Assembly (NCBI RefSeq): GCF_001642835.1
Contig: NZ_LXEI01000008.1
Location: 124,001-188,000 of the forward strand
Direction: 5' to 3'
Length of the DNA: 64,000 nucleotides
Origin: Pseudotamlana agarivorans
GTDB lineage: Bacteria > Bacteroidota > Bacteroidia > Flavobacteriales > Flavobacteriaceae
The notes under the pieces are model-generated. The model made no database searches and was not told where the DNA came from. It saw only the letters and a list, made by a program, of their open reading frames with translations. Positions 60,021 through 64,000 of the stretch are shown here, piece after piece. A program made the translations under genes and the position numbers. Position 1 is the stretch's first letter, and each line of letters opens with the position of its first letter.

Positions 60021-63000
60021 TTAGTTGTAATTTAACTCTTGTTTCACTTGCATCATTTCGTCAAACTCTTCTTTAGAACCTACAATGATATCAGAGTAAC
60101 GTCTCATACCAGTACCTGCAGGAATTCTATGTCCAACAATAACGTTTTCTTTCAAGCCTTCTAAAGCATCTACTTTACCTGCTACTGCAGCTTCGTTTAA
60201 TACTTTAGTTGTTTCTTGGAAGGATGCCGCAGAAATAAATGATTTCGTTTGAAGCGAAGCTCTTGTAATACCTTGAAGTATTGGAGTCGCCGTTGCTGGT
60301 TGAGCATCTCTAGCCGTAACAAGTGCTTTATCTTCACGACGTAAAATAGAATTTTCATCTCTTAACTGTCGTGGAGAAACAATTTGACCTGCTTTAAGCG
60401 TAGAAGAATCTCCAGCGTCTTCAATCACTTTCATTCCGAAGATATCATCATTTTCTTTAATGAAATCTGCTTTATGAGCCAATTGATCTTCTAAGAAAAT
60501 CGTATCACCAGAATCGATAATTCTAACTTTACGCATCATTTGTCTAACAACAACTTCGAAGTGTTTATCATTAATTTTCACCCCTTGTAAACGGTATACC
60601 TCTTGTACCTCGTTTACTAAGTATTGTTGAACAGCTGAAGGTCCTTTGATATTCAAGATATCGTTTGGTGTAATAGAACCATCAGATAATGGCATACCAG
60701 CTTTAACGTAATCATTCTCTTGTACTAAGATCTGATTAGATAACTTCACTAAGTATTTCTTAACATCACCTAATTTAGATTCTACGATAATCTCACGGTT
60801 ACCTCTCTTAATTTTTCCGAAAGAAACCACACCATCAATAGCAGAAACAACTGCTGGGTTAGATGGGTTACGCGCTTCGAATAACTCGGTAACACGTGGA
60901 AGACCACCTGTAATATCCCCTGCTTTTGCAGATTTACGAGGAATCTTAACTAAAATCTTACCAACATTAATTTTCTCTCCATCATCAATCATAAGGTGAG
61001 CGCCAACTGGTAAGTTGTAAGAACGCATGGTTTCACCACTAGCATCTTCAATATGAAGTGTTGGAATAAGCTTTTTGTTTCTAGATTCAGAAATTACTTT
61101 TTCTTGGAAACCTGTTTGCTCATCAATTTCAACTTGGTAAGTTACCCCTTGTTCGATGTTTTCATATCTTACTTTACCAGCAAATTCTGAAATAATTACA
61201 CCGTTATATGGATCCCAAGTACATACGACATCACCTTTAGCTAATTCTTGACCATTTTTAACAAAAATAGTAGAACCATAAGGAATGTTATTAGTACTTA
61301 ATACAATACCAGTTTTCTTATCTGTAAGTTTAAGTTCAGACGTTCTAGAAATTACGATATCAATCTCGTTTCCTTCACTATCTTGACCTTTAACTGTTTT
61401 TAAATCTTCGATTTCAGCAATACCGTTAAACTTAACAGCAAGCTTGTTTTCTTCTGAAATGTTACCCGCAATACCACCTACGTGGAACGTACGAAGTGTT
61501 AACTGTGTACCAGGCTCACCAATTGATTGTGCCGCAACAACACCAACAGCTTCACCACGTTGTACCATTTTACCTGTAGCTAAGTTACGACCGTAACATT
61601 TCGCACAAATACCTTGTAACGCCTCACAAGTTAAAGCAGAACGTACTTCAATACTTTCTAAAGGAGATGCACCGATGGCTTTAGCAACAGCATCATCAAT
61701 TAATTGACCAGCAGAAGCTAATTTCTCTTCAGTTAAAGGATTAAATACATCGTTTAATGAAACACGACCTACAATTCTTTCCTGTAAAGTTTCAACAACT
61801 TCGTCATTCTTTTTCAATGGTTCAACTTCAACACCTCTTAATGTACCACAATCTTCAGTATTGATAATAACATCTTGAGAAACGTCTACTAAACGTCTTG
61901 TTAAGTAACCAGCATCGGCAGTTTTAAGGGCCGTATCGGCAAGACCTTTACGTGCACCGTGCGTAGAGATAAAGTACTCTAAAATTGAAAGACCTTCTTT
62001 AAAGTTAGAAAGAATTGGATTTTCAATAATTTCTCCACCACCAGCGTTAGATTTTTTAGGTTTTGCCATTAATCCACGCATACCAGTTAACTGACGAATC
62101 TGTTCTTTAGATCCACGAGCTCCAGAATCAAGCATCATAAACACCGAGTTAAACCCTTGTTGGTCTTCACGAATACGTTTCATAGACAACTCTGTCAATT
62201 CAGCATTTGTAGAGGTCCAGATATCAATAACTTGGTTGTAACGTTCGTTATTGGTAATAAGTCCCATGTTATAGTTACCAGTAATACCATCAACTAAGCC
62301 GTTAGCTTTATCGATCATACCTTGCTTTTCTGGCGGGATGATGATATCTCCTAAACTGAATGATAAACCACCTTGGAAGGCGAATTTAAATCCTAAAGTT
62401 CTAATAGCATCTAAGAAATCGGCTGTTTCAGGAACTGAAGTTGCTTTTAAGATATTACCAATAATATCTCTTAACGACTTTTTAGTTAATACTTCATTAA
62501 TATAACCAGCTGCTTGAGGCACGTGTTGGTTAAATAATACACGACCAACTGTAGTTTCGATGATAACCGGAGCAAGTTTACCTTCCTCATTAATATCAAT
62601 CGTTCTTACTTTGATACCAGCATTCAAATCAACGCGTTGCTCATTGAAAGCAATTTCTACCTCTTCTGGAGAGTAGAATGTTAAACCTTCACCTTTAATT
62701 GGCACTTCTGGTGTAGACTTACGTAGCTTGGTCATATAGTAAAGACCAAGTACCATATCCTGAGAAGGTACCGTTACCGGAGAACCATTAGCAGGGTTTA
62801 AGATATTGTGAGATGCCAACATTAACATTTGACACTCTAAAATAGCCTCTGGCCCTAATGGTAAATGCACCGCCATTTGATCCCCATCGAAATCGGCGTT
62901 AAATGCCGTACATACTAATGGGTGTAACTGAATCGCTTTTCCTTCAATTAATTTTGGTTGAAAAGCTTGAATACCTAAACGGTGTAAGGTAGGCGCACGG

Positions 63001-64000
63001 TTTAGTAATACTGGATGTCCTTTAAGAACGTTTTCCAAGATATCCCAAACCACAGGCTCTCTTTTATCTATAATTTTCTTTGCAGATTTTACTGTTTTAA
63101 CAATACCTCTTTCAATTAGTTTTCTAATAACAAAAGGTTTGTATAATTCAGCTGCCATATTTTTTGGCAATCCACATTCAAATAATTTTAATTCTGGTCC
63201 TACAACAATTACAGAACGTGCTGAATAATCCACACGCTTACCAAGTAAGTTTTGACGGAAACGACCTTGCTTACCTTTTAATGAATCTGATAAAGATTTT
63301 AAAGGTCTGTTAGAATCTGTTTTTACGGCAGAAGACTTACGTGTGTTATCGAATAACGAATCCACAGACTCTTGAAGCATACGTTTTTCATTACGTAAAA
63401 TAACTTCAGGAGCTTTAATTTCAACCAATCTTTTAAGACGGTTGTTACGAATAATAACACGACGGTATAAGTCATTCAAATCAGACGTTGCAAAACGACC
63501 TCCATCTAGTGGTACTAGAGGACGTAATTCTGGCGGAATGATTGGAATTACTTTCATAATCATCCATTCTGGACGATTTTCTCTATTTTGATTTGACTCA
63601 CGTAAAGACTCTACAACTTGTAAACGTTTTAAAGCTTCCGTTTTACGTTGTTTAGACGTTTCGGTATTGGCTTTATGACGTAATTCGTATGATAAAGACT
63701 CTAAGTCAATTCTTGCTAATAATTCGATTAAACATTCAGCACCCATTTTAGCTAAAAACTTGTTTGGATCTGAATCGTCTAAATACTGATTATCTTGAGG
63801 AAGGGTTTCAAGAATGTTTAAGTATTCTTCTTCTGTTAAGAAGTCCATTTTTTGTAATGGTTCACCTTCTTCATTCTTAGCATTACCTGGTTGAATAACT
63901 ACGTAACGTTCGTAGTAAATAATCATATCTAATTTCTTAGATGGTAATCCTAATAAATAACCAATTTTATTCGGTAACGAACGGAAGTACCAGATGTGTG
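60021..64000 (-). CDS. rpoC: DNA-directed RNA polymerase subunit beta' (5' truncated by window)
   Basis: The catalytic beta' subunit. Visible motifs include the active-site metal loop [55 protein letters not shown] (bridge-helix/trigger-loop region) and the C-terminal zinc site CGTLRG...[13 protein letters not shown]. The frame stays open to base 64000, with translation [16 protein letters not shown] upstream of the ATG at 63926. The gene therefore starts beyond the window, and that ATG is an internal Met; about 110 residues are missing. rpoB should lie just upstream, outside the window. A terminator and a DUF3467 gene follow. Confidence 0.98.
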   Translation of the reverse strand, partial: HIWYFRSLPNKIGYLLGLPSKKLDMIIYYERYVVIQPGNAKNEEGEPLQKMDFLTEEEYLNILETLPQDNQYLDDSDPNKFLAKMGAECLIELLARIDLESLSYELRHKANTETSKQRKTEALKRLQVVESLRESNQNRENRPEWMIMKVIPIIPPELRPLVPLDGGRFATSDLNDLYRRVIIRNNRLKRLVEIKAPEVILRNEKRMLQESVDSLFDNTRKSSAVKTDSNRPLKSLSDSLKGKQGRFRQNLLGKRVDYSARSVIVVGPELKLFECGLPKNMAAELYKPFVIRKLIERGIVKTVKSAKKIIDKREPVVWDILENVLKGHPVLLNRAPTLHRLGIQAFQPKLIEGKAIQLHPLVCTAFNADFDGDQMAVHLPLGPEAILECQMLMLASHNILNPANGSPVTVPSQDMVLGLYYMTKLRKSTPEVPIKGEGLTFYSPEEVEIAFNEQRVDLNAGIKVRTIDINEEGKLAPVIIETTVGRVLFNQHVPQAAGYINEVLTKKSLRDIIGNILKATSVPETADFLDAIRTLGFKFAFQGGLSFSLGDIIIPPEKQGMIDKANGLVDGITGNYNMGLITNNERYNQVIDIWTSTNAELTELSMKRIREDQQGFNSVFMMLDSGARGSKEQIRQLTGMRGLMAKPKKSNAGGGEIIENPILSNFKEGLSILEYFISTHGARKGLADTALKTADAGYLTRRLVDVSQDVIINTEDCGTLRGVEVEPLKKNDEVVETLQERIVGRVSLNDVFNPLTEEKLASAGQLIDDAVAKAIGASPLESIEVRSALTCEALQGICAKCYGRNLATGKMVQRGEAVGVVAAQSIGEPGTQLTLRTFHVGGIAGNISEENKLAVKFNGIAEIEDLKTVKGQDSEGNEIDIVISRTSELKLTDKKTGIVLSTNNIPYGSTIFVKNGQELAKGDVVCTWDPYNGVIISEFAGKVRYENIEQGVTYQVEIDEQTGFQEKVISESRNKKLIPTLHIEDASGETMRSYNLPVGAHLMIDDGEKINVGKILVKIPRKSAKAGDITGGLPRVTELFEARNPSNPAVVSAIDGVVSFGKIKRGNREIIVESKLGDVKKYLVKLSNQILVQENDYVKAGMPLSDGSITPNDILNIKGPSAVQQYLVNEVQEVYRLQGVKINDKHFEVVVRQMMRKVRIIDSGDTIFLEDQLAHKADFIKENDDIFGMKVIEDAGDSSTLKAGQIVSPRQLRDENSILRREDKALVTARDAQPATATPILQGITRASLQTKSFISAASFQETTKVLNEAAVAGKVDALEGLKENVIVGHRIPAGTGMRRYSDIIVGSKEEFDEMMQVKQELNYN

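Noticed and set aside
63926-63926. Internal Met of rpoC taken as a start
   Set aside because: The frame stays open to the end of the window with a conserved beta' sequence upstream, so the gene is only truncated by the window.
1-64000. CRISPR arrays, transposases, phage genes, integrases
   Set aside because: No direct-repeat spacer arrays and no mobile-element protein motifs were seen on either strand.

Overview
The window is chromosomal DNA of a bacterium of the Bacteroidetes, almost certainly a marine-type member of the Flavobacteriaceae. The DNA is AT-rich and start codons lack purine-rich Shine-Dalgarno sequences. Several genes carry Bacteroidetes-type promoters (a -33 box like TTTG, about 19 bases, then TAnnTTTG). 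Lineage-typical families are present: DUF3810, DUF4295, DUF2795, DUF6503-like and DUF4369 proteins, a type IX secretion tail, tandem-FKBP and META lipoproteins, and an OmpA protein with thrombospondin-3 repeats. Most genes are core housekeeping genes. I see no phage, plasmid, insertion sequence, CRISPR array or recognisable defence island.

Layout. 1-5.1 kb: 3' end of rho, an exported alpha/beta hydrolase, an acidic unknown protein, a tRNA-Glu/rpsT unit with two tandem promoters, proS, and a repeat-rich lipoprotein. 5.1-12.3 kb: a FadL-like porin, folE-cysS-yidD, the dipeptidase PepD and a DUF3810 membrane protein. 12.3-19.4 kb: a lipoprotein, an SpoU-family RNA methyltransferase followed by an unknown lipoprotein and a Ste24-like protease, the OmpA/TSP3 protein, a cobalamin adenosyltransferase and a DUF2795 protein. 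19.5-28.4 kb: secA, a T9SS-exported beta-propeller protein, a PliG-like exported protein beside an M23 peptidase, ttcA, a gap filled with degenerate repeats, and rimO.

28.6-40.2 kb is mostly on the minus strand: ftsY, DUF4295-rpmG-rpmB with a clear promoter, a tight exonuclease/FAH/Hpt/cinA cluster, a dihydrolipoamide acyltransferase, a glycosyltransferase and recR. A sodium:solute symporter runs the other way, followed by a CoA-binding protein and fabH. 40.5-53.7 kb is on the plus strand: htpG, two lipoproteins, an ABC ATPase with a 1213-residue permease/M1-peptidase fusion, a MOSC protein, a DUF3052-like protein, a radical SAM protein with unusual cysteine spacing and a TTG start, and a DEAD-box helicase. 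53.7-64 kb: a VanX-like dipeptidase, a 720-base region without annotated genes that holds hairpins and a possible 40-residue ORF, a DUF4369 lipoprotein, tRNA-Thr, idi-queD, prfC, a YjdI-like ferredoxin, a DUF3467 protein and the 5'-truncated rpoC.

The genes mainly serve translation and RNA modification (proS, cysS, ttcA, rimO, prfC, r-proteins, tRNAs), membrane and envelope biogenesis (secA, ftsY, yidD, lipoproteins, porin, fabH), cofactor supply (folE, queD, adenosyltransferase) and transcription (rho, rpoC). No obviously new multi-gene system was found. The best leads are the noncoding or micro-ORF loci at 54.4-55.1 kb and 38.8-39.2 kb, a shared extended promoter on translation genes, the permease-peptidase fusion, and two enzymes with altered signature motifs.
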